Positions 44,318-53,952 of a stretch of DNA of 64,000 bases are shown here, in pieces. Positions within the stretch are counted from its first letter, which is position 1. Every line of letters starts with the position of its first letter. The stretch is from Halomonas eurihalina (GTDB lineage Bacteria > Pseudomonadota > Gammaproteobacteria > Pseudomonadales > Halomonadaceae), in assembly GCF_008274785.1 (NCBI RefSeq), contig NZ_VTPU01000007.1, forward strand, positions 124,001 through 188,000, written 5' to 3'. The notes under the pieces were generated by a model. It was not told the DNA's origin and searched no databases. It saw nothing but the letters and a program-made list of their open reading frames with translations. Both the position numbers and the translations under genes were made by a program.

Positions 44318-45508
44318 ATGCCGATGAACTTCACGACCGGCCGGCAGGTGCCCCTGGTGGTCGGCGCCGGTGCGCTGGCGCAACTGCCCGAGCTGTGCCA
44401 CGCCCATGGCGCCAGCAGCACGTTGATCGTCGCCGATGCCGGCATCGCTGCTACCGGCCTGGTCGACCGGCTGGCCTCTCTGTTGAACGACGAACTGCCC
44501 GTAACGCGCTTCATCGCGCCGGCCGGCGAGCCGACACTCGCCACGGTCGACGCCGGCGCCGAGGCCGCGCGCGAGCTGACGTCGCCACTGGTGATCGGCC
44601 TGGGCGGCGGCACCGCCCTGGACATCGCCAAGCTGGTGGCTGCCCTGGCGGAGAGCCCCGGCACCATGGCCGACTACCTGCTCGCCCGCACGCCTTGGAC
44701 GGGACGCGCGCCCTCGGTGATGATTCCCACTACGTCAGGCACTGGCTCGGAGGTTACCCGCACCTCAATCGTCACCGACGCGCAAGGCAGCAAGCAGTGG
44801 GCCTGGGGCGACGAACTGCTGCCCGAGGCGGTGCTGCTCGACCCCGAACTGACGCGCACCCTGCCCGCGCCACTGACCGCCGCCACCGGGTTGGACGCCT
44901 TCGTGCACGCCCTGGAGGCGGCCAGCGGCAAGAGTCGACATGCCTTCATCGAGGCCAGCGCGCGGCAGGCGATGCGTCTGATCGGCCAGGCGCTGCCCCG
45001 CGCGGTGACGGCCCCCGACGATCTGGAAGCGCGCCAGCAGATGCAGGTCGCCGCCTGTCTCGCCGGCCAGGCGATCGACAACGGCGGCACGGGCCTGGGC
45101 CACAACATCGGCCATGCCCTCGGCTCGCTCTACCATCTGCCGCATGGCATCGCCGTGACGCTCGGCGTGGAGGCCACGCTGGCCTGGACGATCGAGGGAC
45201 GCGAGGCCGTCTTCGCCCCGACGGCCGAGGCCCTGGCGAGTGGCAACACCGCCAGCGAGCTGCCCGCCCGCTTCAGCACCCTGGTCGATGCCGCCCACTT
45301 CAACGCGGCGCTGGCTCCCTTCGCCAACCTCGAGCTGAATGCCGGAGCGCTTGCCGCGACCATGCAGGCCGAGGAGAACGCCCCCATGGCCGACAACGCC
45401 GCGCGACGGCCGGAAGCCGACGACTGGCATGCGCTCGCCGAGGCCACAGTGTCGTTGTTCGAGCGCCGCCTGGCCCACCTGAAAGCCGCTCAGGAGCACC
45501 CCGCATGA
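44318..45508 (+). CDS. Iron-containing alcohol dehydrogenase
   Basis: A 396-residue group III alcohol dehydrogenase. The cofactor motif GLGGGTALD is at residues 94-102 and [10 protein letters not shown] at 137-146. Metal ligands are D193, H197, H262 and H276, with FucO-like spacing. ATG 44318 sits one base past the ALDH stop; the longer frame from 44189 overlaps ALDH and is not used. It is translationally coupled to the next gene (ATGA at 45505). It could supply the aldehyde for the upstream enzyme. Confidence 0.93.
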   Translation: MPMNFTTGRQVPLVVGAGALAQLPELCHAHGASSTLIVADAGIAATGLVDRLASLLNDELPVTRFIAPAGEPTLATVDAGAEAARELTSPLVIGLGGGTALDIAKLVAALAESPGTMADYLLARTPWTGRAPSVMIPTTSGTGSEVTRTSIVTDAQGSKQWAWGDELLPEAVLLDPELTRTLPAPLTAATGLDAFVHALEAASGKSRHAFIEASARQAMRLIGQALPRAVTAPDDLEARQQMQVAACLAGQAIDNGGTGLGHNIGHALGSLYHLPHGIAVTLGVEATLAWTIEGREAVFAPTAEALASGNTASELPARFSTLVDAAHFNAALAPFANLELNAGALAATMQAEENAPMADNAARRPEADDWHALAEATVSLFERRLAHLKAAQEHPA

Positions 45509-46647
45509 GTGTCATCGAACGCATCGAGATCACCCACCACCAACAGCCGCTCGAGCCGCCCTTCCCGGCGGCCTGGGATAGCCAGCCGCGCCGGCTGTTT
45601 CCGGCGACGCTGGTCCGGGTGATCGACAGCGAGGGGCGCGAAGGCGTCGGCTCCGGCGACGCGATGTACGGCTTCGAGGACTTTCGCTCGCTGTTCATCG
45701 GCCGCGACCCGCTGGACCTGGAACGACACAGCGGGGTGATCGACAACATCGGCTTTCACGCCGGGCGCTGCTGGCCGCTGGAAGTCGCGCTCTGGGACCT
45801 CGCCGGCAAGATTCGTGGCGAGCCGGTCTGGCGCATGCTCGGCGGCACCTCGAACCGACTGCGTGCCTATGCCTCCAGCGGCACCCATCGCCCGCTCGAG
45901 CAACTGGTGGCCCTGGCCGAACAGGTACGCGACGCCGGTTTTACGGCCATGAAGCTGCGCTTCGGCCGGCCCCGGCTCGAGGACGACATCGCGGCCCTGG
46001 CGGCGGTGCGCCAGACGCTCGGCGAAGCCTTCACGCTGATGGTTGACTGCAACCAGGGCTGGCGCATGCCCTGGGACGTCCAGGCGCCCTGGGATCTGGC
46101 CAAGGCCAGCGAAGTGGCCGAGGAGCTGATACGCCACGACGTGCTATGGATGGAGGAACCGCTCTACCGGGGTGATTATCCCGGCATGGCGGCGCTCAAC
46201 GCCCACACCGGCGACAGCTTGAAGATCGCCGGCGGCGAGATGACCCGCGAGCCCTACGAGTTCCACGAGATGTTGCGGCGCGACTGCCTGGACGTCTACC
46301 AGCCCGACGCCGTCTGCTCGATCGGCATGCAGGGGCTCTCCCGGCTGGCACGGGAAGTGACCGCGCACGGCAAGTGGTTCACCCCGCATACCTGGGGCAA
46401 CGGCATCGGCCTGATCGCCAACCTGCACCTGACCGCCGGTACCGTAGGACCCGAGGGTTGTCCTTATCTGGAATTCCCCTTCGACCCGCCGGAGTGGACG
46501 CCCGAGGCCCGCGATTACCCGCTCGTCGCTCCGCTGACCACCGACGCCGCCGGCTGGCTGTCCCTCTCGGAAGCGCCGGGCCTTGGCATCGCGCTAGACG
46601 AGCAACGCCTGCGCGATACCCGGGCCGATCGGGCCACCTACCGCTGA
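45505..46647 (+). CDS. Enolase-superfamily (mandelate racemase-like) enzyme
   Basis: A 380-residue TIM-barrel enzyme. The KxR motif is K150-L-R152, metal ligands are D181 (VDCNQGW), E217 or E218 (WMEEPL) and E245 (GGE), and H295 (FTPHTWG) is the opposite-face base. This pattern fits acid-sugar dehydratases and racemases of the mandelate racemase group. It ends the LysR-controlled operon, and its start overlaps the ADH stop. The likely product is a 2-keto acid; the exact acid is unknown. Confidence 0.9.
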   Translation: MSVIERIEITHHQQPLEPPFPAAWDSQPRRLFPATLVRVIDSEGREGVGSGDAMYGFEDFRSLFIGRDPLDLERHSGVIDNIGFHAGRCWPLEVALWDLAGKIRGEPVWRMLGGTSNRLRAYASSGTHRPLEQLVALAEQVRDAGFTAMKLRFGRPRLEDDIAALAAVRQTLGEAFTLMVDCNQGWRMPWDVQAPWDLAKASEVAEELIRHDVLWMEEPLYRGDYPGMAALNAHTGDSLKIAGGEMTREPYEFHEMLRRDCLDVYQPDAVCSIGMQGLSRLAREVTAHGKWFTPHTWGNGIGLIANLHLTAGTVGPEGCPYLEFPFDPPEWTPEARDYPLVAPLTTDAAGWLSLSEAPGLGIALDEQRLRDTRADRATYR

Positions 46648-46806
46648 GATCACCGACACGGCGATCCCGCGTTTGCGCGGGCGCCCCCGCGACCGGCACG
46701 ACCCGAAGGCACCGATCTCGGTAATTTTACGGATTTTTATGCCGCTCCATGCTTTCATGTGCATCTCGTTCGATGAGGTGGATGAAGAAAAGGAGAGGCC
46801 TCGTCC

Positions 46807-48285
46807 ATGGCTGACACCCAAAGGGTCACGGATACGTTGCGCCGCTGGGCGCCCATTCTCAAGGTGCTTGCCGTGTTATGGCTGGTCCTGGCCATGTTCA
46901 TGGCAGTGCCGCTGCTGGTATTGATCGTCGAGAGTGAACCGGACGCCCTGGCTTTCGGCCTGTCCATCGCCATCGTGCTGGCGGCAGCGGCACTGTCGTG
47001 GATCGTCACCTGGCGGATTCCGGTCAGCCTCAAGCCCTGGCAGATGTTCGTGCTGACGACACTCAGTTGGGTGACCATCAGCGGTTTCGCCAGCCTGCCT
47101 CTGGTTCTGGGGGCGCCGCAGTTGTCCCTGACCAATGCGGTCTTCGAGTCCGTGTCGGCCATCACCACCACAGGCTCGACGATACTGGTGCATATCGAGG
47201 ATCTCTCGGATGGCCTCAAGCTCTGGCGCGGCATCATGCAGTGGCTCGGCGGCATCGGCATCATCGTCATGGGCATCGCCATCCTGCCGTTTCTCAAGGT
47301 CGGCGGCATGCGCCTGTTCCATACTGAATCCTCCGACTGGTCCGACAAGGTGATGCCACGCACGGGCGGCATCGCCAAGGCGACACTGGGCATCTACTGC
47401 GGCTTCACCCTGCTGGCCGCGCTGGCCTATTACCTCGGCGGAATGACCCCGCTCGATGCCGTCGTGCACGCCATGACCTCGCTTGCCACCGGCGGCTTCG
47501 CCAACTCCGATGCCTCCTTCGGGGCCTATGCCGAACAGCCGCTGCTGCTCTGGATGGGCAGCCTGTTCATGCTCTGCGGCGCCTTGCCGTTCGTGCTCTA
47601 CATTCGCTTCCTGCGCGGCTCGCGCATGGCCCTGCTGCGCGACCAGCAGGTACAAGGCCTGCTGTTGCTGCTGTTGCTCGTCATCCTCGCGCTCACGATC
47701 TGGCGAATCTCACAGGGCACCCCAGCCTTCGCGTCACTGACTCAGGTAACGTTCAACGTCGTCTCCGTGGTCACCACCACCGGCTATGCCTCGGACGATT
47801 ACAGCGCCTGGGGAGCCACGGCCTACGTGGCGTTCTTCTATCTCACCTTCGTCGGTGGCTGCAGCGGCTCCACCAGCGGCGGCATGAAGATCTTCCGTTT
47901 TCAGGTAGCCATGCTGCTGCTGCGCGACCAGTTGCGCTACCTGATACACGCCAGCGGCGTCTTCGTCTCGCGCTACAACAACCAGCCGCTGACCGATGAC
48001 ATCACGCGTGGCGTTGTGGCCTTCTCCTTCTTCTTCTTCCTGACGGTCGCCGGCCTGGCCCTGGGGCTGAGTCTGCTCGGGCTCGACTTCACTACAGCCC
48101 TGTCCGGCGCGGCCACGGCGGTCGCCAATGTCGGGCCCGGCCTGGGTGAGACGATCGGCCCCGCCGGAAACTTCGCCCCGCTGCCGGATGCCGCCAAATG
48201 GCTACTCTGTGCGGGCATGCTGCTGGGACGTCTCGAGATCCTGACGGTACTGATTCTCCTGACGCCCATGTTCTGGCGACAGTAG
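46807..48285 (+). CDS. TrkH-family potassium uptake transporter (TrkI-like)
   Basis: A 492-residue membrane subunit of a Trk potassium channel/symporter. Four M1-P-M2 units are present, with pore Gly residues in SAITTTGSTIL, TSLATGGFANS, VVTTTGYASDD and AVANVGPGLG. Halomonas has two such proteins, TrkH and TrkI; this length fits either. It needs the NAD-binding TrkA, not encoded here. AAAGGAGAGG precedes ATG 46807. K+ uptake is a primary response to salt shock in halophiles. Confidence 0.92.
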   Translation: MADTQRVTDTLRRWAPILKVLAVLWLVLAMFMAVPLLVLIVESEPDALAFGLSIAIVLAAAALSWIVTWRIPVSLKPWQMFVLTTLSWVTISGFASLPLVLGAPQLSLTNAVFESVSAITTTGSTILVHIEDLSDGLKLWRGIMQWLGGIGIIVMGIAILPFLKVGGMRLFHTESSDWSDKVMPRTGGIAKATLGIYCGFTLLAALAYYLGGMTPLDAVVHAMTSLATGGFANSDASFGAYAEQPLLLWMGSLFMLCGALPFVLYIRFLRGSRMALLRDQQVQGLLLLLLLVILALTIWRISQGTPAFASLTQVTFNVVSVVTTTGYASDDYSAWGATAYVAFFYLTFVGGCSGSTSGGMKIFRFQVAMLLLRDQLRYLIHASGVFVSRYNNQPLTDDITRGVVAFSFFFFLTVAGLALGLSLLGLDFTTALSGAATAVANVGPGLGETIGPAGNFAPLPDAAKWLLCAGMLLGRLEILTVLILLTPMFWRQ

Positions 48286-48474
48286 CCGTCTCGCTACCGT
48301 GATGCCAGGCAACGCGCCGGATGCGCTTCATGCGCGCCTGGACAGGCTTTCCCGTCTCGTCGCGGAGCGCGGGCGCCCATGCTGCTCGGCATGAATTTTC
48401 TGGCCCCGGTCGGCAAGGAGGGGGTCGGGGGCCTATGCTATGGGTTTGTCATCTGCATCGGGAGAATGCGCGTT

Positions 48475-49242
48475 ATGTCGTCCCTGACCTTCAAGCCACG
48501 CCCCCGAGGCGGCAACTGGCCCGTCGTGCTTGGCTGGCTGGGCGTCATCCTGCTGGTGGTCGCGGTGGCGCTGATGGGGGCGGCAGGGCCGGCCTATCGG
48601 CTCGAGTGGCTATCGCTGGGGGCGTCGTTCACCTTGCTGCGCCAGGGCGCGCATCTGGCCCTTGGGGCCGGCGTGCTGGGCCTGCTGACCTTCATGGTGG
48701 CCGGGCTGTGCCGTCGCTGGCGACCGGCGCTGGTGGGCATGCTGGTGATTCTGGCGGTAGCGGCGACCATCGCGCTGCCGGCGCAGATGATGCACATGGC
48801 CCGCACCGTGCCGCCGATTCACGACATCACCACCGACATGACCACCCCGCCCGCCTTCGAGGCACTGGCAGACGAACGCCAGGCGGCTCCCAATGCGGTC
48901 GCCTATCCCGGCGAACCCACCGCCCGGCAGCAGCGCATCGCCTATCCACATCTCGCGCCCATCACCCTGGACCAGCCCCTGGATCGGGTCATGGCCGCCG
49001 TGGAGACCGCGGCCAACGCCCAGGACTGGCACATCGCCGAGGTCACGTCCCACCGCCTCGAAGCGACCTCCACCACGCGCTGGTTCGGCTTCGAAGACGA
49101 CATCGTGGTCCGGCTGACGGAAACACCGGACGGCGTCCGGGTCGACATGCGCTCGGCCTCGCGGATAGGACGCAGCGACCTCGGCACCAACGCGGCCCGC
49201 ATCCAGACCTTCCTCGAGGACGTAAAGCGCCGCGCCCAATAG
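48475..49242 (+). CDS. DUF1499 domain membrane protein
   Basis: A 255-residue protein from ATG 48475, chosen because GGGAGA lies 9 bases upstream; it touches an alternative ATG at 48466 directly. Three hydrophobic helices occupy residues 15-110, followed by a soluble domain with the DUF1499 pattern (AVETAANAQDWHIAEV, TRWFGFEDDIVVRL, VDMRSASRIGRSDLG). The function is unknown. Confidence 0.85.
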   Translation: MSSLTFKPRPRGGNWPVVLGWLGVILLVVAVALMGAAGPAYRLEWLSLGASFTLLRQGAHLALGAGVLGLLTFMVAGLCRRWRPALVGMLVILAVAATIALPAQMMHMARTVPPIHDITTDMTTPPAFEALADERQAAPNAVAYPGEPTARQQRIAYPHLAPITLDQPLDRVMAAVETAANAQDWHIAEVTSHRLEATSTTRWFGFEDDIVVRLTETPDGVRVDMRSASRIGRSDLGTNAARIQTFLEDVKRRAQ

Positions 49243-49312
49243 CCGGGCCACCTTCACAGGATTCTCTGATTCGCTATGATCGTGGTTTGGTGAATGAATC
49301 AGGGAGCCGACC

Positions 49313-49786
49313 ATGAGCCTTGCCAGCGTGCGCACCTTTCTCGCCGAGAAAGCCCCCGACATCGAGATACTCGAGTTCGAGACCAGTACCGCCACCGTAG
49401 CCCTGGCCGCCGAGGCGCATGGAGTGGCGCCAGGACAGATCGCCAAGACCCTGGTCTTCCGGATCGGCGAACGCCAGGTACTGGTCGTGGCCAGCGGCGA
49501 TGCGCGCTTCGACAATCGCAAGATGCGCGATACCTTCGCCGGCAAGGCGAAGATGCTCGATGCCGAGACCGTGCTGGCACTGACCGGGCATCCCGTGGGC
49601 GGTGTCTGCCCGTTCGGGCTGGCCTCGCCGCTGCCGGTCTACTGCGATGCTTCGCTCAAGGCCTATGACGAGGTGTTGCCCGCCGCTGGCGAAGTGAACA
49701 GCGCCGTACGCCTCACCCCGACACGGCTGGCCGACCTCGTCGACGCCGAGTGGGTGGATGTGTGCAAGACACCGGAAGTGGCCTGA
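49313..49786 (+). CDS. YbaK/EbsC family aminoacyl-tRNA deacylase-like protein
   Basis: A 157-residue protein of the YbaK/ProXp fold, which edits mischarged tRNA such as Cys-tRNA(Pro). Features are VALAAEAHGVAPGQIAKTLVFR with the catalytic Lys, LVVASGDARFDNRKMRD, and HPVGGVCPFGL with the GxxxP-type turn. The specific substrate is not fixed by sequence. The downstream gene starts four bases after the stop. Confidence 0.87.
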   Translation: MSLASVRTFLAEKAPDIEILEFETSTATVALAAEAHGVAPGQIAKTLVFRIGERQVLVVASGDARFDNRKMRDTFAGKAKMLDAETVLALTGHPVGGVCPFGLASPLPVYCDASLKAYDEVLPAAGEVNSAVRLTPTRLADLVDAEWVDVCKTPEVA

Positions 49787-49789
49787 ACC

Positions 49790-50572
49790 ATGGCGGAACT
49801 CGAATGGTATCAGTACGCACTCATCGGCTTGATCTTCGCCTGGAGCGGCTTCGTCAGAACGAGCCTGGGCTTCGGTGGCGCGGTACTGGCCCTGCCCTTC
49901 CTGTTGCTGGTGCTCGATGAGCCGCTGGTCTTCCTGCCGATCGTCGCCATCCACCTGCTGATCTTCTCGAGCTGGATCGCCTGGCGCGGCCATCGCCAGG
50001 TTCGCGCCACCGGTGATACGGAGGCGCGCGATGGCGGCAATATCGATTGGGCCTACCTGTTCCGGGCACTGAAGATCATGATCGTGCCGAAGCTGATCGG
50101 CGTGGTGGGGCTATTGACCCTGCCGGGCAACATCATGTCGATCATCATCTTCGTGATCGTGCTCGTCTACGGCACGAGTTACCTGCTGAACCGGCCATTT
50201 CGCAGCCAGAACAAAGCCGTCGACTGCGTGCTGCTGGGGCTGGGCGGTTACGTCAGCGGTACTTCATTGATCGGCGCGCCCCTGATCGTCTCGGTATTCG
50301 CCAGTCACGTGGCGAAACACCAACTACGCGACACCCTGTTCGTGCTGTGGTTCATCCTGGTGGCGATCAAGATGGTCTCGTTCGTCATTGCCGGCGTTGA
50401 CCTGCAACTGATCCACCAACTGTGGCTGCTGCCCTGTGCGCTGGTCGGCCACCTGATCGGCGAACGTGCCCATCGCTACATGTTGTCCGCCGGCAGCGGC
50501 GTTTTCTTCCGTGTGCTCGGCGGCGTGTTGATCCTGGTCAGCGTGATAGGGCTGATCACCGGGTCCGGCTGA
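49790..50572 (+). CDS. TauE/SafE family sulfite-exporter-like membrane protein
   Basis: A 260-residue protein with about seven to eight helices. Family motifs are FVRTSLGFGGAVLALPFLL near the N-terminus and GLGGYVSGTSLIGAPLIV in the second half. Such proteins export sulfite, sulfoacetate or related anions. It follows ybaK closely, but I see no functional link. Confidence 0.88.
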   Translation: MAELEWYQYALIGLIFAWSGFVRTSLGFGGAVLALPFLLLVLDEPLVFLPIVAIHLLIFSSWIAWRGHRQVRATGDTEARDGGNIDWAYLFRALKIMIVPKLIGVVGLLTLPGNIMSIIIFVIVLVYGTSYLLNRPFRSQNKAVDCVLLGLGGYVSGTSLIGAPLIVSVFASHVAKHQLRDTLFVLWFILVAIKMVSFVIAGVDLQLIHQLWLLPCALVGHLIGERAHRYMLSAGSGVFFRVLGGVLILVSVIGLITGSG

Positions 50573-50582
50573 ACGCCGGCCC

Positions 50583-50951
50583 TCAGCCGCGAGCCGCCAG
50601 GGCGCGACGAAATTCCTCGCGATAGGCGTCGGCCCGGCGCGCGGGATCGGCCGGGAGGCGCCCGAGCGCGGCGGCCAGCTCGAAGAAGCCCGTCGCCGGC
50701 AGGCTCTCTCCGCCACGCTGGCTGACCACCAGGGCGGCGATCATGGGTCGTGCCTGGCGGACATCCTCGTGCATCAACGCCTCCAGGGCTGTCGTCACGC
50801 GCTGAATGGTGCGCGGCGGCGTCAGCCCCAGGGTCTCGGCGAGCTGGCGATAGGTTATCGGCAAAGCGGACTCGGGCAGCGTTTCCAGCACCCGCCGTGC
50901 CCGATCGGCAAGGGCCTGCTCGCCACTCCCGGAGGCGCTCCCTTCGCTCAT
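50583..50951 (-). CDS. Hypothetical protein with probable winged helix
   Basis: A 122-residue protein with ITYRQLAETLGLTPPRTIQRVTTALE, which looks like a helix-turn-helix, preceded by an acidic/Ser-rich N-terminus and followed by a helical C-terminal part. I do not recognise the family. It is translationally coupled (ATGA, 50948-50951) to the NAD-binding oxidoreductase gene upstream, so the two probably share expression. Confidence 0.65.
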   Translation of the reverse strand: MSEGSASGSGEQALADRARRVLETLPESALPITYRQLAETLGLTPPRTIQRVTTALEALMHEDVRQARPMIAALVVSQRGGESLPATGFFELAAALGRLPADPARRADAYREEFRRALAARG

Positions 50952-51580
50952 GACAGCGCCTCGGCGATCTCGCGTTCGCCGTCGAGCAGGTCGAATTCAC
51001 GGTCGACCAGCGTGCGAGCCTGGACCAGATGCAACAGCGCATGCGCCACATTGGCCCGGGAGACGGTGTTTTCGCCGCCGGTTTCCTCGAGCGAGGTAGC
51101 GACCTTGCGAGTGGCGGCCTCATCGGTCAGTCGGCCGGGCTTGAGGATGACATGCGGCACTCGCGAGTGGCGAAGGTGCCCATCGGCAGCGAACTTGGCC
51201 GCCGTGTAGGGGCGCAGCTTCTCGGGAGCGCTCAGCGGGTCATCGGCGCGCATGGCGCTGACCATCAGATAGCGTGACAGCCCCAGCTCGCTCGCCAAAT
51301 CGGCGGCGCGGATTGCCCCGTAGAGATCGATCATCAGCGTCTTGTCGGGCCCGGTATGCGGCCCGGAGCCCGCCGTGAAGAGCACCTGGTCGCAGCCCTC
51401 GAAGGCATGGCGCAGCTCGCCTTCCAGGTCGGCCACCACGGTGTCGATGCCACGCTCCTCGAACCAGGCGCGCTGTTCTTCGCTTCGCACCATCGCCTTG
51501 ATGGGCTCGCCCGCCGCTTTGGCCAACTCGCAGAACTGGCGCCCGATCTGTCCGTTGGCGCCGATCACCAGTGTCGTCAT
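50948..51580 (-). CDS. NAD(P)-binding atypical SDR
   Basis: A 210-residue protein with the N-terminal nucleotide motif VIGANGQIGRQF and the atypical-SDR pattern of YwnB/HSCARG-like NmrA proteins (LMVSAMRAD, LRPYTAAKFAADGHLRHS, VILKPGRLTDE). The YxxxK is represented by YTAAK. It probably senses or reduces with NADPH; the substrate is unknown. Confidence 0.85.
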   Translation of the reverse strand: MTTLVIGANGQIGRQFCELAKAAGEPIKAMVRSEEQRAWFEERGIDTVVADLEGELRHAFEGCDQVLFTAGSGPHTGPDKTLMIDLYGAIRAADLASELGLSRYLMVSAMRADDPLSAPEKLRPYTAAKFAADGHLRHSRVPHVILKPGRLTDEAATRKVATSLEETGGENTVSRANVAHALLHLVQARTLVDREFDLLDGEREIAEALS

Positions 51581-51673
51581 GCTGCCTCCTCGCGTGGGAT
51601 TGTCTCCCTTGCATGTGGGCCGGCCCCGAAAGATTCAAGGCCGGCCCAACGCGAGTGCAGCAACCACAGCCGT

Positions 51674-52576
51674 TCAGCGTTGCTGCAAGGCCCTTTTCAC
51701 GAGCTTCCCGACCTCGGCGATGGCAGCGTTGCGCTGGTCCATGTCGCCTTCGAACTCGGTGAGGTAGGCGCTGATGATCACCGGTTCGCCGTCCGATGGC
51801 CAGGCCACCGCCACGTTATTCGTCGAGCCATGTTCACCACTGCCGGTCCGGTCGCCGATCCGCCAGTCGTCGGGTAGGCCGGCGCGCAGGCGAGCATCGC
51901 CTGTCCGGTTGCCGAGGAACCAGTCGGTGAGTCGCTCTCGAGACTCTTCCGAGAGTCGATCGCCGAGAAACAGCGCCTGCAGGTCGGCCGCCATCGCTGC
52001 CGGCGTGGTGGTGTCGCGCGGATCGCCGGGAGTGGCCTCGTTGAGCTTGGTTTCCCAGCGGTCGAGGCGCGTCATGTCATCGCCCAGCGAGCGTGCGAAA
52101 TCGGTCACCGCACTGGGGCCACCGATCGCCTTCAGCACCATGTTGGCTGCGCTGTTGTCGCTGTAGCCCATGGCAGCTTCGCAGAGCGAATCCAGCGTCA
52201 TGCCGGGTTCCCCGACATGTTCCTGGGTGACCGGCGAATAGGTCACCAGGTCATCCTGTTCGTAGATCACGCGGCGCTGCAGCTCTTCCTGGCCGGCATC
52301 CACGCGGTCCAGCAAGGCGGCGCAGGCCAGGACCTTGAAGGTACTGGTCATGGGGAAACGTTCGTCCTCGCGATGGCCCCAATGCCGGCCACTACCGGTA
52401 TCGGTCACCGCGACGCCGAGACGACCATCAAGCCGCTGCTCCAGCGATGCCAGCTCGGCCTCCAGGCCAGCGCTCTCGGTATCGGCCAGGGTGATCATCG
52501 GGGTGAACATGGCTCCCGCCACGGCCAGGGAGCCCAACAGGGCAGTGAACCTACGACGGGTCAGGGATAACGACAC
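51674..52576 (-). CDS. Class A beta-lactamase with Tat-type signal peptide
   Basis: A 300-residue serine beta-lactamase. I chose GTG 52576 because AAGGAG lies 6 bases upstream; the longer frame to 52612 has none. The signal has a twin-arginine motif (LTRRRF), so folded export is likely. Catalytic elements are S78-T-F-K81, S139-D-N141, E175 in ETKLN, and R243-T-G245, where Arg replaces the usual Lys as in CARB/PSE enzymes. C85 and C132 match the TEM disulfide positions. It should hydrolyse penicillins; spectrum is not predictable. Divergent from ampR. Confidence 0.93.
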   Translation of the reverse strand: MSLSLTRRRFTALLGSLAVAGAMFTPMITLADTESAGLEAELASLEQRLDGRLGVAVTDTGSGRHWGHREDERFPMTSTFKVLACAALLDRVDAGQEELQRRVIYEQDDLVTYSPVTQEHVGEPGMTLDSLCEAAMGYSDNSAANMVLKAIGGPSAVTDFARSLGDDMTRLDRWETKLNEATPGDPRDTTTPAAMAADLQALFLGDRLSEESRERLTDWFLGNRTGDARLRAGLPDDWRIGDRTGSGEHGSTNNVAVAWPSDGEPVIISAYLTEFEGDMDQRNAAIAEVGKLVKRALQQR

Positions 52577-52755
52577 GACATTCTCCTTAATGTGAGGAAA
52601 CACTTCGATCAAGCGACAAACAGGCCAGGATAAACGCTGCTCGGCCGGATATCCGATGCCTTCACGACATCATCGAAGATCAAGCCTATATAGCGGCCAT
52701 TCGCACCACAAACCATGATATTTTGCCTCACACATAAGCTGAGTTAGGGCTTGTC

Positions 52756-53679
52756 ATGGTCAGACCCCATCTCCCTCTCAATGCCCTGCGTGCCTTCGAG
52801 GCCGCTGCGCGACATGCTAGCTTCACTCAGGCAGCCAACGAACTGAACGTCACCCAGGCGGCCGTCAGCCATCAGGTCAAGCTGCTCGAGAGCAGACTCG
52901 ACGTGGCACTGTTCAAGCGCCTGCCAAGGGGGCTGCTGATTACACCGGAAGGTGAGGCCCTGCTGCCCATCATGCAGGATTCCTTCGATCGCATGGCCGA
53001 GATGCTGGAACGCCTGGAGACGGGGCGGGTCCGCGACATCCTGATGGTCGGCGCGGTGGGAACCTTCGCCGTGGGCTGGCTATTGCCCCGCCTGCCGGAC
53101 TTTCAAGCGCGCCATCCACTCATCGAGATACGCCTGTCGACCCACAACAATCGAGCCGACATCGCCGCCGAAGGGCTGGATTATGCAGTACGCTTCGGCG
53201 ATGGAGGCTGGCACGGCACCGAGGCGATACCGCTCTTCGAGGCACCGCTTTCGCCCCTGTGCATCCCGCGCATCGCCGAGTTGCTGCACGAGCCGGGCGA
53301 CTTGAAGCATCACACCCTGCTGCGTTCCTATCGCGAGCACGAATGGACGAGCTGGTTCGAAGCCGCCGGCGTGCATGCCACACCACCTCTCGCCCGGGGC
53401 ATCGTCTTCGATTCCTCGCTGGCAATGATGGACGCCGCCCTGCAGGGGGCCGGAGTGGCGCTCTGCCCGCCCCGGATGTTCACTCGCCAACTGGCCAGCG
53501 GCGCCATCCGCCAGCCCTTCGACCTGCACACTTCCATGGGCAGCTACTGGCTGACGCGCTTGAAGTCCCGCCCCGTCACACCGGCCATGCACGCCTTCGA
53601 GGACTGGCTCGGCGAGGTCACGACACCACACCGGGCCATGGATACCGGCCATTTCCCTGAACGCCGGCCATTGCCGTAA
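52756..53679 (+). CDS. ampR: LysR family regulator AmpR
   Basis: A 307-residue protein. It closely follows AmpR: PLNALRAFEAAARHASFTQAA, VTQAAVSHQVKLLE, LSTHNNRADIAAEGLDYAVR, WHGTEA, LLRSYREHEWTSWFEAAG and GSYWLTRLKSR. AmpR senses cell-wall muropeptides and activates the divergent beta-lactamase gene when beta-lactams disturb recycling. The intergenic gap is 179 bases. TGTGAGG (52591-52597) and CCTCACA (52726-52732) are inverted there, though far apart. Confidence 0.92.
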   Translation: MVRPHLPLNALRAFEAAARHASFTQAANELNVTQAAVSHQVKLLESRLDVALFKRLPRGLLITPEGEALLPIMQDSFDRMAEMLERLETGRVRDILMVGAVGTFAVGWLLPRLPDFQARHPLIEIRLSTHNNRADIAAEGLDYAVRFGDGGWHGTEAIPLFEAPLSPLCIPRIAELLHEPGDLKHHTLLRSYREHEWTSWFEAAGVHATPPLARGIVFDSSLAMMDAALQGAGVALCPPRMFTRQLASGAIRQPFDLHTSMGSYWLTRLKSRPVTPAMHAFEDWLGEVTTPHRAMDTGHFPERRPLP

Positions 53680-53711
53680 GATACGACCCTCGTCATGACA
53701 GGAGCATGCCC

Positions 53712-53933
53712 GTGAATCCCGAAGATCTGGAACGACTGGTAAGCCTGCCGATGCCTTTCGGCAAGTACGAAGGGACCCTGATCGCCGACCTGCCCGGCCC
53801 TTACCTCAACTGGTTCGCCCGGGAAGGTTTTCCGAGCGGCGAGATCGGCCGGCTGCTGCACCTGATGCATGAAATCGACCATAACGGTCTGGGCGGGTTG
53901 CTCGACCCACTGCGACGCACGTCGCAGGCGTGA
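53712..53933 (+). CDS. DUF3820 family protein
   Basis: A 73-residue protein with the DUF3820 core MPFGKYEGTLIADLPGPYLNWF. GTG 53712 is preferred because AGGAG is only one base before ATG 53706 but seven bases before the GTG. Members are cytoplasmic and of unknown function. The arfB gene follows 19 bases later on the same strand. Confidence 0.85.
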   Translation: MNPEDLERLVSLPMPFGKYEGTLIADLPGPYLNWFAREGFPSGEIGRLLHLMHEIDHNGLGGLLDPLRRTSQA

Positions 53934-53952
53934 TCCCGGACCCGGGGAGCCT

